A model generated the notes under the pieces. The model worked only from the letters and a program-made list of their open reading frames with translations. It searched no databases and was not told where the DNA came from. Below are positions 1 through 8,954 of a stretch of DNA of 64,000 bases, one piece after another. Source of the stretch: JADKAV01 sp037046735 (GTDB lineage: Bacteria > Actinomycetota > Actinomycetes > S36-B12 > UBA10799); assembly GCA_037046735.1 (NCBI GenBank), contig JBAOHC010000004.1, positions 124,001-188,000 of the forward strand. The letters run 5' to 3'. The translations under genes and the position numbers were made by a program. How positions within the stretch are numbered: the first letter of the stretch is position 1; each line of letters begins with the position of its first letter.

Positions 1-1311
1 GACGCCTGGTCCTTCGAAACCAAGCAGATCCACGCAGGTCAGACCCCCGATGAGACGACCAATGCGCGGGCCCTGCCGATCTACCAAACCACCAGCTACA
101 CCTTCAACGACACCACCCACGCCGCGAACCTGTTCGCCCTCAAGGAACTGGGCAACATCTACACGCGGATCATGAACCCGACGCAGGCCGCCGTCGAGGA
201 CCGCATCGCGGCTCTCGAGGGCGGTGTGGGCGCCCTGCTGGTGGCAAGTGGCCAGGCCGCCGAGACGTTGGCGATCCTCAACGTGGCCGAGGCGGGCGAT
301 CACATCGTCTCCAGCCCGAGCCTGTACGGCGGCACCTACAACCTGTTCCACTACACCCTGCCGAAGTTCGGCATCACGGTGTCCTTCGTCGAGAACCCGG
401 CCGATCCCGAGTCCTGGCGGGCGGCCGTGCAGCCGAACACGAAGGCCTTCTTCGGGGAGAGCATCTCGAACCCGAAGAATGACATCCTCGACATCGAGGC
501 GGTCGCCACCGTGGCCCACGAGGTCGGGGTCCCGCTGATCGTGGACAACACGGTGGCCACCCCGTACCTGATCCAGCCGCTGAAGTGGGGTGCTGACGTA
601 GTCGTGCATTCGGCCACCAAGTACATCGGCGGGCACGGGACGGCGGTCGCCGGCGTGATCGTCGACGGGGGCACGTTCGACTACGCGTTGTATCCGCAGC
701 GCTTCCCGAACTACAACGAGCCCGACCCGAGCTACCACGGCCTGGTCTACGCCCGGGACCTCGGAGTCGGATCGCAGTTCGGGGCGAACCTGTCGTTCAT
801 CCTCAAGGCCCGGGTGCAGCTGCTGCGCGACCTCGGTGCCGCGGTGGCGCCGTTCAACGCCTGGTTGCTGGCGCAGGGTCTGGAGACGCTGAGCCTGCGC
901 ATCGAGCGCCACGTGCAGAACGCGGAGGCAGTCGCGACGTGGCTGACGACCCGCGACGAGGTCCTGGGGGTCAACTACGCGAGCCTGCCGAGCAGCCCCT
1001 GGTACGAGACGGGCCGCAAGTACGCGCCGAAGGGCACCGGCGCCGTCCTGGCCTTCGAGATCGCCGGCGGTGTCGAGGCGGGGCAAGCCTTCGTGGAGGC
1101 GCTGGAACTGCACAGCCACGTCGCCAACATCGGTGACGTGCGCAGCCTGGTGATCCACCCGGCCTCGACGACTCACTCTCAGCTGAGTCCCGAGGAGCAG
1201 GTGGCCGCCGGCGTGACGCCGGGGCTGGTCCGGCTGGCCGTCGGGATCGAGAACATCAACGACATCCTGGCCGACCTCGACGCCGGGTTCCGGGCAGCGA
1301 AGCAGGCCTGA
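1..1311 (+). CDS. metY: O-acetylhomoserine aminocarboxypropyltransferase (5' end outside window)
   Basis: This is a PLP enzyme of the Cys/Met metabolism family. It joins sulfide to O-acetylhomoserine to give homocysteine. The frame is open from base 1 and begins with DAWSFETKQIHAG, close to the usual N-terminus, so only a few residues should be missing. The PLP-lysine motif HSATKYIGGHG is at about nt 607-639. The C-terminal segment has HPASTTHSQLSPEEQ, typical of this family. The gene is followed after 2 nt by metX, which makes its substrate, so the two form an operon. An upstream riboswitch or operator would lie outside the window. Confidence 0.95.
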   Translation, partial: DAWSFETKQIHAGQTPDETTNARALPIYQTTSYTFNDTTHAANLFALKELGNIYTRIMNPTQAAVEDRIAALEGGVGALLVASGQAAETLAILNVAEAGDHIVSSPSLYGGTYNLFHYTLPKFGITVSFVENPADPESWRAAVQPNTKAFFGESISNPKNDILDIEAVATVAHEVGVPLIVDNTVATPYLIQPLKWGADVVVHSATKYIGGHGTAVAGVIVDGGTFDYALYPQRFPNYNEPDPSYHGLVYARDLGVGSQFGANLSFILKARVQLLRDLGAAVAPFNAWLLAQGLETLSLRIERHVQNAEAVATWLTTRDEVLGVNYASLPSSPWYETGRKYAPKGTGAVLAFEIAGGVEAGQAFVEALELHSHVANIGDVRSLVIHPASTTHSQLSPEEQVAAGVTPGLVRLAVGIENINDILADLDAGFRAAKQA

Positions 1312-1313
1312 CG

Positions 1314-2420
1314 ATGAGCACCTCCGGCGGCTGGCGCCCAGGAGATCCGGTGGCGGGGCGGCAGTTCGCGGACCTGGGCCCCATGGGTCTGGATCTGGGT
1401 GAGCGGCTGCCGGAGGTGCGCGTCGCGTACGAGACCTGGGGCGTCTACAACGGCAACAACGCGGTGCTCGTTCAGCACGCTTTGACCGGTGACGCGCATG
1501 CCGCCGGGCCGACCGCCCCCGGCCAGCCGACTGCCGGCTGGTGGGATGAGCTGATCGGTCCGGGCAAGGCGATCGACACCCGCCGCTGGTTCGTGGTGTC
1601 GTCGAATGTGCTCGGGGGTTGTCAGGGCACGACCGGTCCGTCGAGTATCGCCCCGGACGGCCGGGCGTACGGATCGCGCTGGCCGCGGATCACCATCCGC
1701 GACCAGGTCGCTGTGGAAGTGGCTCTGGCCGACGCGCTGGGCATCGAGCATTTCACCGCCGTCATGGGCGGTTCGATGGGCGGGATGCGCACGCTGGAGT
1801 GGATCGTGCAGCACCCTGATCGGGTGGGCACGGCCCTGGTGATGGCGACTTCGGCGTCGGCGACCGCGGACCAGATCGCGACCCAGAACGTCCAGATCGA
1901 CGTGATCAGGGCTGATCCGGACTGGCAGGGCGGCGACTACCACGACACCGGCCGCGCGCCGGTGAGAGGGATGGGCATCGCCCGGCGCATCGCGCACCTG
2001 ACGTACCGTACCGAGCGGGAGCTTGCCGCCCGCTTCGGCCGCGACCACCAGTTGGGGGAGAACGCCCTGGCCGACGGCCGGTTCGCGGTCCAGTCCTACC
2101 TCGACCACCAGGCCGGCAAGCTCGAACGACGATTCGATCCTGCCACCTATGTGTCGTTGTCCGATGCGATGGCCCTGCACGATGTGTACCGTGGCCGCGG
2201 GCTGGGCGCGCTGCGCGAGGTCGAGGTGCCCACCCGGGTCGTGGGTATCACCTCCGACCGGCTTTACCCGCTGTACCTACAGCAGCAGATCGCCGACGAG
2301 CTCGCAGTGGACCTCGACGTCGTGGAATCCCCCTTCGGCCACGACGGCTTCCTGCTGGAGACCGATGAGATCGGCCGCGTGGTCTCGGACCTGTTGGCCC
2401 CCCAGGCGACTCCCTGCTGA
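1314..2420 (+). CDS. metX: homoserine O-acetyltransferase
   Basis: A 368-aa alpha/beta-hydrolase-fold acyltransferase that makes O-acetylhomoserine from homoserine and acetyl-CoA. The nucleophile elbow GGSMGG places the catalytic Ser near residue 154, the Asp of SDRLYP is near 314, and the His of FGHDGF is near 343. Length is normal for the family. The ATG is 2 nt after the metY stop, so coupled expression is expected. The pair supplies homocysteine for methionine by direct sulfhydrylation. The family also contains succinyl- and serine-specific members; the metY neighbour favours the acetyl-homoserine role. Confidence 0.95.
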   Translation: MSTSGGWRPGDPVAGRQFADLGPMGLDLGERLPEVRVAYETWGVYNGNNAVLVQHALTGDAHAAGPTAPGQPTAGWWDELIGPGKAIDTRRWFVVSSNVLGGCQGTTGPSSIAPDGRAYGSRWPRITIRDQVAVEVALADALGIEHFTAVMGGSMGGMRTLEWIVQHPDRVGTALVMATSASATADQIATQNVQIDVIRADPDWQGGDYHDTGRAPVRGMGIARRIAHLTYRTERELAARFGRDHQLGENALADGRFAVQSYLDHQAGKLERRFDPATYVSLSDAMALHDVYRGRGLGALREVEVPTRVVGITSDRLYPLYLQQQIADELAVDLDVVESPFGHDGFLLETDEIGRVVSDLLAPQATPC

Positions 2421-2427
2421 CCTGGTT

Positions 2428-3117
2428 TCAGCCGTTGCAGGCTTTGCCCAAGGCAGCGCTGGACTGCGCCCGCTTCTGGATGGCGGCTTTCAGCCGGCTG
2501 CGGATCTTGTCTTTCCTCGCCTCGGACTTGGCCTTGCGCAGATCCCGGCGCAACTCCTTGACCTTGCTTTGGGCGGACTTGTATTGATCGCGGGCCTTCA
2601 GGCACTCGGCGGTGGACGACGCAGAGACGGTCCCGGTGACATCCACCCACGCTTGCGTGCCGTACAACCCCTGCAGGGTGGCGACCTGGTCTGAGCAGTC
2701 AAGGGGATATCCGGCCGCCGGGCTGGCCGCACGAGACTTCCAACCGACCGAGAACCAATTGGCGCCGCCGGTCGCGTAGAAGTTGACACTCACTATGTCC
2801 AGCGTGTTGTGGAAAGGTGGCGTCCCGGTGATGGTCTTCTCGACGCGTGCTTCTGGAGGGCCAAAGAAATAGTGACCGGTCCAGCCCGTCGGTGTGAACC
2901 CCTCCACCTGAGGGTCTGTCCACTCCAGGATCACGAGGGACCCGCAGTTGCCGGGGCGCGTGGGGTGGGCGACGTTCTTATAGATGATGGTTGCCCCAAC
3001 CCGTTTGACCACGGTTTCGTCCGCCGTCGCGGTGGGCGCGGTGACGGCGGTCATGGCCGCCAGTCCGGCCAGTGCCGCCCCGAGTGAGATGATCCGTGTT
3101 GACAGTTTCCGGGTCAT
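2428..3117 (-). CDS. secreted protein of unknown function with basic coiled-coil tail
   Basis: About 229 aa. The chosen start (MTRKLSTRII) has a good ribosome site (AGGGAGG) about 8 nt upstream; a longer frame to 3234 lacks one. An N-terminal signal peptide ends near the ATA-DET boundary at residue 34. The middle part is beta-rich with scattered Cys (GNCGSL, LDCSDQ). The last 60 residues are Lys/Arg-rich heptads (KVKELRRDLRKAKSEARKDK) ending in a Cys, suggesting a coiled coil outside the membrane. I recognise no named domain. It converges with metX, whose stop is 7 nt away. Confidence 0.7.
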   Translation of the reverse strand: MTRKLSTRIISLGAALAGLAAMTAVTAPTATADETVVKRVGATIIYKNVAHPTRPGNCGSLVILEWTDPQVEGFTPTGWTGHYFFGPPEARVEKTITGTPPFHNTLDIVSVNFYATGGANWFSVGWKSRAASPAAGYPLDCSDQVATLQGLYGTQAWVDVTGTVSASSTAECLKARDQYKSAQSKVKELRRDLRKAKSEARKDKIRSRLKAAIQKRAQSSAALGKACNG

Positions 3118-3318
3118 GGCCGGACCTCCCTGAGCATGGGCATACGTTTCAAGGTAACCGACGATTCGCCGGGTGGGAATGGCTGGGGCCGTGAAGATCA
3201 ACATCAGGGAGCGCGGAACTGTCGGCGATCTCATGGGCGACCGTGAGCTGATCGGTTTGCTGGAAGGCGCTGCCGTGATGGGCGCGATACTACCCGGGTG
3301 ACCCCTTGACCGGAGGAT

Positions 3319-3654
3319 TCAGTGACCCTGTCGGGCGGCGGCGACGGTGGCCCGAAACGCGGATCGGGCCCGTTCCAGCTCCGCGCTGGCATCGTCTCGG
3401 GCCTGGCGCGTCGACCGTCTGTACTGCGACCACGCGCCGTCCCGGTCGGTTGCGTGCGCCAGTCGATCCTGGGCTGCCGCAGTCCGGTCGTGGTAGCGGC
3501 TCAGGATTCGGGCCCGTGCCTGCCGGTAGGTCTGCGCCGCTGAGTCGGCGACCGCTTGCACGAGCTGCTCAGGCGCAGGCTGAGCCTGGACGGCGCCGGG
3601 ACCGAGCAACACCGCGGAGGCGGCGACCACGGATACTGCGCGCTTGGCCAACAT
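3319..3654 (-). CDS. small secreted helical protein, unknown function
   Basis: About 111 aa from MLAKRAVSVV; an in-frame ATG at 3678 is also possible, because a GGGAGGTGAAGG stretch lies between them. A clear signal peptide (residues 1-24, ending VQA-QPAP) precedes a polar, Arg/Ala/Gln-rich helical region (TYRQARARI, RSTRQARDDASAELERARSAF). No catalytic motif is visible. It could be a short periplasmic or cell-wall protein. The preceding 200 bp (3118-3318) shows no gene. Confidence 0.55.
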   Translation of the reverse strand: MLAKRAVSVVAASAVLLGPGAVQAQPAPEQLVQAVADSAAQTYRQARARILSRYHDRTAAAQDRLAHATDRDGAWSQYRRSTRQARDDASAELERARSAFRATVAAARQGH

Positions 3655-3728
3655 GGGTCCATCCTTCACCTCCCCCAAGCCGGGTCAAGGTGTCGAGCGC
3701 GGACCTAACGTGACTCTCACGTTGTCCC

Positions 3729-4505
3729 TCAGCGGGTGCCCACGACCATGAAGCGAGCCCCGTTGGGATCCAGGATGCCGGCCGTCACACTCCCGGCGTT
3801 CTGTGTGGCCTTGACGAACGTCTTGCCCCCGAGCGCAAGGGCATCCTCGACGGTGCCCAGCACATCGTCCACGGCGAAGTACACCTGCCAGACGGCTGGA
3901 ATCTCCTCAGGCACATTGGGTGGCATCGGCTCGGCCCCCGCGTTGGCCTTGTCCTCGCCGGGTTTGGTGGGCAGCAGTGCGACCTTGTAGTCCGGTGTGG
4001 ACCCGTCAACCCACTCCCAACCGAAGACGTGCTCGTAGAAGGGCAGCGCGGCCGGGAGGTCGCGCGTCTGCAGTTCCGTCCAGGTCAGGGTGCAGGGGGC
4101 GTTGAAGACATCCGCACCCTCATGGGCGTACGGCTGCCAGACCCCGAACATCCCTCCGCTCGGGTCCATGACATTGGCCAAGCGGCCCTGATCGGTGACA
4201 TCTGTGGGGGCCAGCATGACCTGACCTCCGGCCTCGCGCGTGCGCGCGCAAGCGGCGTCCACATCCTCAACCAACACGTAGGAGACCCACTGGGGGAGCA
4301 GCCCCTCGGCGGCCATCTCGGCGGGCATCTCGCTCATCCCTGCGACGAGTTGGCCATCGAGATAGAACTGCAGGTAGTGGGCCCCCATGTGGTCGGTGCG
4401 GTCGTACGCCTGCCAGCCGAACAGGCCCTCGTAGAACGCCTTGGCCTTGTCGGTGTCGGAGGTGAACGTGTCGATCCAGCCGACCATGCCGTGGGGATAG
4501 AGCAT
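3729..4505 (-). CDS. VOC-superfamily (glyoxalase-like) protein, two domains
   Basis: A 258-aa protein of two glyoxalase/bleomycin-resistance-type beta-alpha-beta-beta-beta units, residues about 1-120 and 130-258. Both halves carry the family pattern of FYEGLFGW / FYEHVFGWEW after a W-x-E/D strand. It resembles actinobacterial secreted-antigen-type VOC proteins, whose substrate is not known. A second copy with the same architecture lies at 6473-7249. VOC proteins can be metal-dependent lyases, dioxygenases or binding proteins; the sequence does not decide which. Confidence 0.85.
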   Translation of the reverse strand: MLYPHGMVGWIDTFTSDTDKAKAFYEGLFGWQAYDRTDHMGAHYLQFYLDGQLVAGMSEMPAEMAAEGLLPQWVSYVLVEDVDAACARTREAGGQVMLAPTDVTDQGRLANVMDPSGGMFGVWQPYAHEGADVFNAPCTLTWTELQTRDLPAALPFYEHVFGWEWVDGSTPDYKVALLPTKPGEDKANAGAEPMPPNVPEEIPAVWQVYFAVDDVLGTVEDALALGGKTFVKATQNAGSVTAGILDPNGARFMVVGTR

Positions 4506-4625
4506 GCCTAGAGGCTATGTCACAGGGGCCTTCGGAGAGGTCGCCGATCGCCTGTTCCGCGAGATATCCACCGATTGAAACGACTTGCTTATGAGTATCG
4601 TAAAGATTGGTACGTTCCAGGCATG

Positions 4626-6413
4626 ATGAGGGTCTTGCGGGGTTTTGGGCGGTTTGTTGCGGCGATGGTGGCGGCGGTCATGATCCTTCCGGGGATCGCT
4701 GTGGCGTCGGCGGTTGATCAGTTCAATATCAACATTGAACTGGCAACCGTCCCGGCGAATGTGACGACGTTTGACACAGTGGGCCAGGTGATCACCTTCA
4801 GGATCACAGCGACCAATTCAGGTCAGTTCAATCTGACCAGGGCGGGGTTGGCCAATTCCGACCCGGACGTGACGTTCTCGGCGGGTTGTCCGTCGCATGA
4901 CAACCCCAAGGCCGAGTTCCCGGTGGGCGACAGTTTCACGTGCACCGCGACCTATCGGATCAAGCAGAGCGACATCGATCGCGGCAACCTCTATCAGGCG
5001 CAGTTCGAGGCCTTCGGGTGGAACGGCGTCCGCAACGAGGTGCGAACAACGACTCCAGTGCTGACGGCAGTGCAGACCCCTGCTGTCGACCTCCGCAAGA
5101 CTGTGACGAGCGGATCGCCCTATTCCAAGCCCGGTGACAAGATCACCTACCGTCTGGTCGCGACGAACACCGGTAACGTCACCTTGACAAACGTGCAGAT
5201 CACCGATCCGAAGCTCGGGCAACTCGATGTGCCCTGCAGCCCCGCGCTGGGGTCGTCGCTGGCCCCCGGAGCGACGATGACGTGCACCGGCTCCTACACC
5301 GTGACGCAGGCCGACGTGGACGCCGGTGTGGTGGATAACACCGCGTTCACCAAAGGCACACCGCCGAAGGGCGCGGACGTGACGGACACCGACAGTCAGA
5401 CCGTCCCGGGCGACGTGCGGCCGGCCATCGACATCGTGAAGCGGGCCGATCCGCAGACCTATACACAGGTCGGGCAGGTCATCAACTACACCCTGGTGGC
5501 CACGAACACGGGGAACGTGACGCTGCGCGACGTGGTTGTCACCGATCCCAAGTTGGCGAATCTGACCTGCAACCCTGCGATCCCCGCGGTCTTGCGACCG
5601 GCCGAGAAGACCACGTGCACGGGGCTGTACACGATCACGCAGGCGGACGTGGAGTCCGGCCGCGTCACGAACATCGCGCGAGCGACCGGACAACCTCCGG
5701 GCAACAAGCCTCCCGTCACGGACGAGGACACGGCGGTCGTCACCGGTCCCGATGCTGATCTGGGGATCACCAAGTCACACACCCCGGCTTCGGTGCGAGT
5801 GGGAGAAGAGGTGACGTTCACCCTGACTGTGACGAACAATGGTCCAGGTACCTCCTACGGGGTGTCGGTGAAGGACACACTGCCGGCCGAGTTGGAGTAC
5901 GTCAGCGCGGGAGGACCCGGCTGGACGTGTCAGCATGCCAACCAGGTGATCACCTGCGATCTCGCCCAGCCGCTGGCACCGCGGGCCTCCTCTGTCATCA
6001 CTGTGGTCGTCAAGACGGTGGCGGCCAGCGGTCAGATCGTGAACGTGGCAGTCGTGGACGCCACCTCCAAGGACCCGAATCCGGCGAACAACCGGGCCGA
6101 GGACGTGGTGGGCGTGACGAAAGAGGCACGCACCTGCCCAACGGGGGTCACCCGGATACCGGGTGTGGCGGTGATCCAGGGCTGCCGCGACGTGCAGGTC
6201 CGGGCACTGTGCAAGATCTCGAGGCCCAAAGCGGCAGGCCAACTCTCCTACTGCCGGGTCAAGGTCCGTAAGAATGGTTCGTTCCGCGTCATCTCGAAGT
6301 CCCAATACCCCGTCAAGGTGAAGGTGGTCTGGTTCGCACCGGCCACCGACGAATACCACGCCTTCCGCAAGGTGAAGCGGTTCACCCTGAAGCCGAATCA
6401 GCCCAAAGTCTAG
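4626..6413 (+). CDS. large secreted DUF11-type repeat protein
   Basis: About 596 aa from MRVLRGFGRF; ATG 4623 and TTG 4575 are alternative starts. A signal peptide covers the first 30 residues (AAVMILPGIAVASA). After it come three related DUF11/DUF7507-like Ig-fold repeats marked by ATNTGNVTL, CTGSYTVTQADVDAG or CTGLYTITQADVESG, and then a canonical DUF11 repeat (TVTNNGPGTS, DPNPANNRAEDVVGV). The last 90 residues are different: Cys-containing and Lys-rich, with no LPXTG or membrane anchor. Such proteins are surface or matrix proteins; a role in adhesion is inference. Intragenic Cys pairs suggest disulfides. Confidence 0.85.
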   Translation: MRVLRGFGRFVAAMVAAVMILPGIAVASAVDQFNINIELATVPANVTTFDTVGQVITFRITATNSGQFNLTRAGLANSDPDVTFSAGCPSHDNPKAEFPVGDSFTCTATYRIKQSDIDRGNLYQAQFEAFGWNGVRNEVRTTTPVLTAVQTPAVDLRKTVTSGSPYSKPGDKITYRLVATNTGNVTLTNVQITDPKLGQLDVPCSPALGSSLAPGATMTCTGSYTVTQADVDAGVVDNTAFTKGTPPKGADVTDTDSQTVPGDVRPAIDIVKRADPQTYTQVGQVINYTLVATNTGNVTLRDVVVTDPKLANLTCNPAIPAVLRPAEKTTCTGLYTITQADVESGRVTNIARATGQPPGNKPPVTDEDTAVVTGPDADLGITKSHTPASVRVGEEVTFTLTVTNNGPGTSYGVSVKDTLPAELEYVSAGGPGWTCQHANQVITCDLAQPLAPRASSVITVVVKTVAASGQIVNVAVVDATSKDPNPANNRAEDVVGVTKEARTCPTGVTRIPGVAVIQGCRDVQVRALCKISRPKAAGQLSYCRVKVRKNGSFRVISKSQYPVKVKVVWFAPATDEYHAFRKVKRFTLKPNQPKV

Positions 6414-6427
6414 CAGTCAAACAGGCG

Positions 6428-6457
6428 TGCGGCCCATCCGAATCCGGGTGGGCCGCA
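6428..6457. terminator. bidirectional hairpin terminator
   Basis: An inverted repeat with TGCGGCCCATCC on one arm and GGGTGGGCCGCA on the other (one G-T pair), loop of 6 nt. It lies between the convergent DUF11 gene and VOC gene 2, 14 nt after the former stop. Confidence 0.75.
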
Positions 6458-6472
6458 CAACTGCTACGTGGC

Positions 6473-7249
6473 TCAGCCCCCGAACGAGCCGAGCAAGAAC
6501 ATCCCGCCGGTCGGATCCATGAGGCCGGCAAATTTGCCCGGGCCCATCTGCATGGCAGGCAGGAACACGCTGCCGCCCAGCCCCTGCGCGGCAGCTACCG
6601 AGGTATCACAGTCATCGACCGCGAAGTAGACCGACCAGACATTGGGGGCCTCCGCTGGTACGCCCGGAGGGGTGCTCATGGCTCCCGCATTGGTCTTGTC
6701 GTCGCCGGGCTTGTTCGGCAGGTTGGCGATGTGATAGCCGTCGTCAGGCCCGTCGGTCCACTCCCAGCCGAAGACCGCTGCGTAGAAGGGTAGTGCTGCG
6801 TCGATGTCGCGGGTCTGCAACTCGTTCCAGGTCAGGGATCCGGCAACGTTGAAGACATCGGCTCCCTGGTGCTGGTTTGGCTGCCACAGTCCGACGGTGG
6901 CACCGGTTGGATCAGCGATCATGGCCAGCCGGCCCTGATCCATGACGTCATCGGGTCCCATGAGGACACTGCCTCCGGCAGGCAGGACGCGGTCAATCGT
7001 CGCCTCTGCATCCTCGACGATGACGTACGAGTTCCAGAAGGCGCCGACGGACTCGGGAACACCCGGCATCATCGGACTCATGCCACAGACGAGTTGGCCA
7101 TCCTTGAAGAACTGCGTGTAGGGCACCCCCATGGGGGTGGGCAGGTCAACGTGGCTCCAGCCGAAGAGACCCTCGTAGAAGCGGGTGGCCGCGGCGGTGT
7201 CGCGGGTCATCAGATCGATCCAGCCGAACAGGCCGTTCGGGTAGCGCAT
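6473..7249 (-). CDS. VOC-superfamily (glyoxalase-like) protein, paralogue 2
   Basis: About 258 aa with the same two-domain VOC architecture as the protein at 3729-4505 (FYEGLFGW; FYAAVFGWEW; shared PPGVPAE / PPNVPEE region). The start MRYPNGLFGW is preferred over the ATG three codons earlier because GAGGAGAGG sits about 9 nt upstream of it but directly abuts the earlier ATG. It is divergent from glpK, with a long inverted repeat between them. The substrate is unknown. Confidence 0.85.
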   Translation of the reverse strand: MRYPNGLFGWIDLMTRDTAAATRFYEGLFGWSHVDLPTPMGVPYTQFFKDGQLVCGMSPMMPGVPESVGAFWNSYVIVEDAEATIDRVLPAGGSVLMGPDDVMDQGRLAMIADPTGATVGLWQPNQHQGADVFNVAGSLTWNELQTRDIDAALPFYAAVFGWEWTDGPDDGYHIANLPNKPGDDKTNAGAMSTPPGVPAEAPNVWSVYFAVDDCDTSVAAAQGLGGSVFLPAMQMGPGKFAGLMDPTGGMFLLGSFGG

Positions 7250-7310
7250 GGTGTGCATCCTCTCCTCGGGTGAACATCGCCACCGTACTGCCGGGTCCTG
7301 ACAAAGACCA

Positions 7311-7367
7311 TCGCCTTATCGGCACCCCTTGGCCGAACCAGCGTCCCGAGGGGTGCCGATAAGGCGA
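7311..7367. promoter_or_regulatory. 19-bp perfect inverted repeat between VOC gene and glpK
   Basis: The arms 7311-7329 (TCGCCTTATCGGCACCCCT) and 7349-7367 are exact reverse complements separated by 19 nt. The repeat sits in the divergent intergenic region, 62 bp upstream of one gene and 60 bp upstream of the other. It could be an operator for both promoters, a structured leader, or a small palindromic element. There is no T-run on either side. Confidence 0.6.
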
Positions 7368-7426
7368 AATCGCGAGCGCCCTGGTCTAGGGTTCTAAACC
7401 AGAGTGAAACGTGAGGAGAACTATTC

Positions 7427-8944
7427 ATGCCGGTAATGGCGATCGACCAGGGGACCACATCCAGTCGGGCGATCCTCTTCGACGAGTCGGGGACCCCGCT
7501 GGCCAGCCACCAGGTGGAGCACGAACAGATCTTCCCGCAGGCCGGCTGGGTCGAACACGACCCCAAGGAGATCATGCGCAATGTGCGCGAGTGTATGGGT
7601 AGCGCACTGGCGCGGTCGAACCTGTCACTGGCCGATGTGAAGGCGGTCGGGATCACCCAGCAGCGCGAGACCACGGTCGTGTGGAACCGGCACACGGGCT
7701 GGCCGATCTACAACGCCATCGTCTGGCAGGACACTCGCACGCAGGCGATCTGTGACGAGCTCGCGGAGACGGTCGGGGAGGAGCGTTTCAGGCAGACCAC
7801 GGGGCTGCCGCTGGCCACCTACTTCTCCGGACCGAAGGTGCGTTGGATCCTGGACAACGTGCCCGGAGCCCGGGCGCAGGCCGAGGCTGGCGACTTGCTG
7901 ATGGGCACGATCGACACCTGGCTGCTCTGGAACCTCACTGGCGGTGACGTGCACGTCACCGACCCCTCGAACGCTTCCCGAACGCTGATGATGGACCTGG
8001 ACACCCTGCAGTGGGACCCGGAACTGGTGGCGGCCATGGGAATCCCGGAGTCGATGCTGCCCGAGATCCGCAGCTCGTCGGAGGTGTACGGCGAGGTCCG
8101 CAGTCCCGCCTCGATGCGTGGCGTCCCCATCGCGGGCATCCTGGGCGACCAGCAGGCGGCGACGTTCGGGCAGGCCGCCCTGAGTCCCGGGGAGGCGAAG
8201 AACACGTACGGAACCGGCAACTTCCTGCTGCTCAACACGGGCACGGAGAAGGTGCTGAGTCAGAACGGTCTGCTGACAACTGTCTGCTACAAACTGGGCG
8301 AAGAGCCTGCCGTGTACGCCCTGGAAGGTTCCATCGCGGTGACCGGCAGCCTCATCCAGTGGCTGCGCGACAACCTGCAGCTCATCTCGTCGGCCGCAGA
8401 GGTCGAGGAGTTGGCCAAAGGAGTCAAAGACAACGGCGACTGCTACTTCGTGCCGGCGTTCAGCGGACTGTTCGCCCCCTATTGGCGAGGTGACGCCCGC
8501 GGGGCCATCGTGGGACTGACCCGCTTCATCAACCGGGGGCACATCGCGCGGGCTGCCCTGGAGGCGGCGGCCTACCAGTCGCGGGAGGTGATCGAGGCCA
8601 TGGAGGCTGACAGCGGAGTGAAGTTGACAACGCTAAAGGTCGACGGAGGCATGGTGCTCAACGAAACCCTCATGCAGTTCCAGGCGGATCTGCTGGGGGT
8701 GCCGGTGATCCGCCCACAGGTCATCGAGACGACTGCTCTGGGAGCTGCCTATGCGGCGGGCCTGGCCGTCGGAGCGTGGGAGGGTGCTGACGACATGCGT
8801 GCGAACTGGGTCGAGGGCAAGCGCTGGGTGCCCGAGATGGAGAAGAAGCAGGCGGACTGGCTGTACAACCGCTGGCAGCAGGCCGTGACGCGCACGTTCG
8901 ACTGGGTTCCGGTGGGGCAGAAGCGGATGGCCGGCCCGCAGTAG
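7427..8944 (+). CDS. glpK: glycerol kinase
   Basis: A 505-aa FGGY-family kinase that phosphorylates glycerol to glycerol-3-phosphate in the cytoplasm. The N-terminal phosphate loop AIDQGTTSSRAI is at residues 4-15, with GWVEHDP near 43 and the C-terminal ATPase motif TYGTGNFLL near 262. Length is normal. A ribosome site GAGGAG lies 9 nt before the ATG. No glpF or glpD is adjacent, so it appears as a single gene under its own promoter next to the 19-bp inverted repeat. Confidence 0.96.
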   Translation: MPVMAIDQGTTSSRAILFDESGTPLASHQVEHEQIFPQAGWVEHDPKEIMRNVRECMGSALARSNLSLADVKAVGITQQRETTVVWNRHTGWPIYNAIVWQDTRTQAICDELAETVGEERFRQTTGLPLATYFSGPKVRWILDNVPGARAQAEAGDLLMGTIDTWLLWNLTGGDVHVTDPSNASRTLMMDLDTLQWDPELVAAMGIPESMLPEIRSSSEVYGEVRSPASMRGVPIAGILGDQQAATFGQAALSPGEAKNTYGTGNFLLLNTGTEKVLSQNGLLTTVCYKLGEEPAVYALEGSIAVTGSLIQWLRDNLQLISSAAEVEELAKGVKDNGDCYFVPAFSGLFAPYWRGDARGAIVGLTRFINRGHIARAALEAAAYQSREVIEAMEADSGVKLTTLKVDGGMVLNETLMQFQADLLGVPVIRPQVIETTALGAAYAAGLAVGAWEGADDMRANWVEGKRWVPEMEKKQADWLYNRWQQAVTRTFDWVPVGQKRMAGPQ

Positions 8945-8954
8945 CGCGCCTTCG

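Noticed and set aside
1179..2180. 333-aa frame antisense to metX
   Set aside because: Mirror frame of a well-supported gene; composition (Arg/Gly/His/Pro-rich) and lack of motifs are typical of high-GC antisense shadows.
7311..7367. Terminator for the VOC gene or glpK
   Set aside because: Both adjacent genes start, not end, here, and there is no T-run; kept as a regulatory candidate instead.
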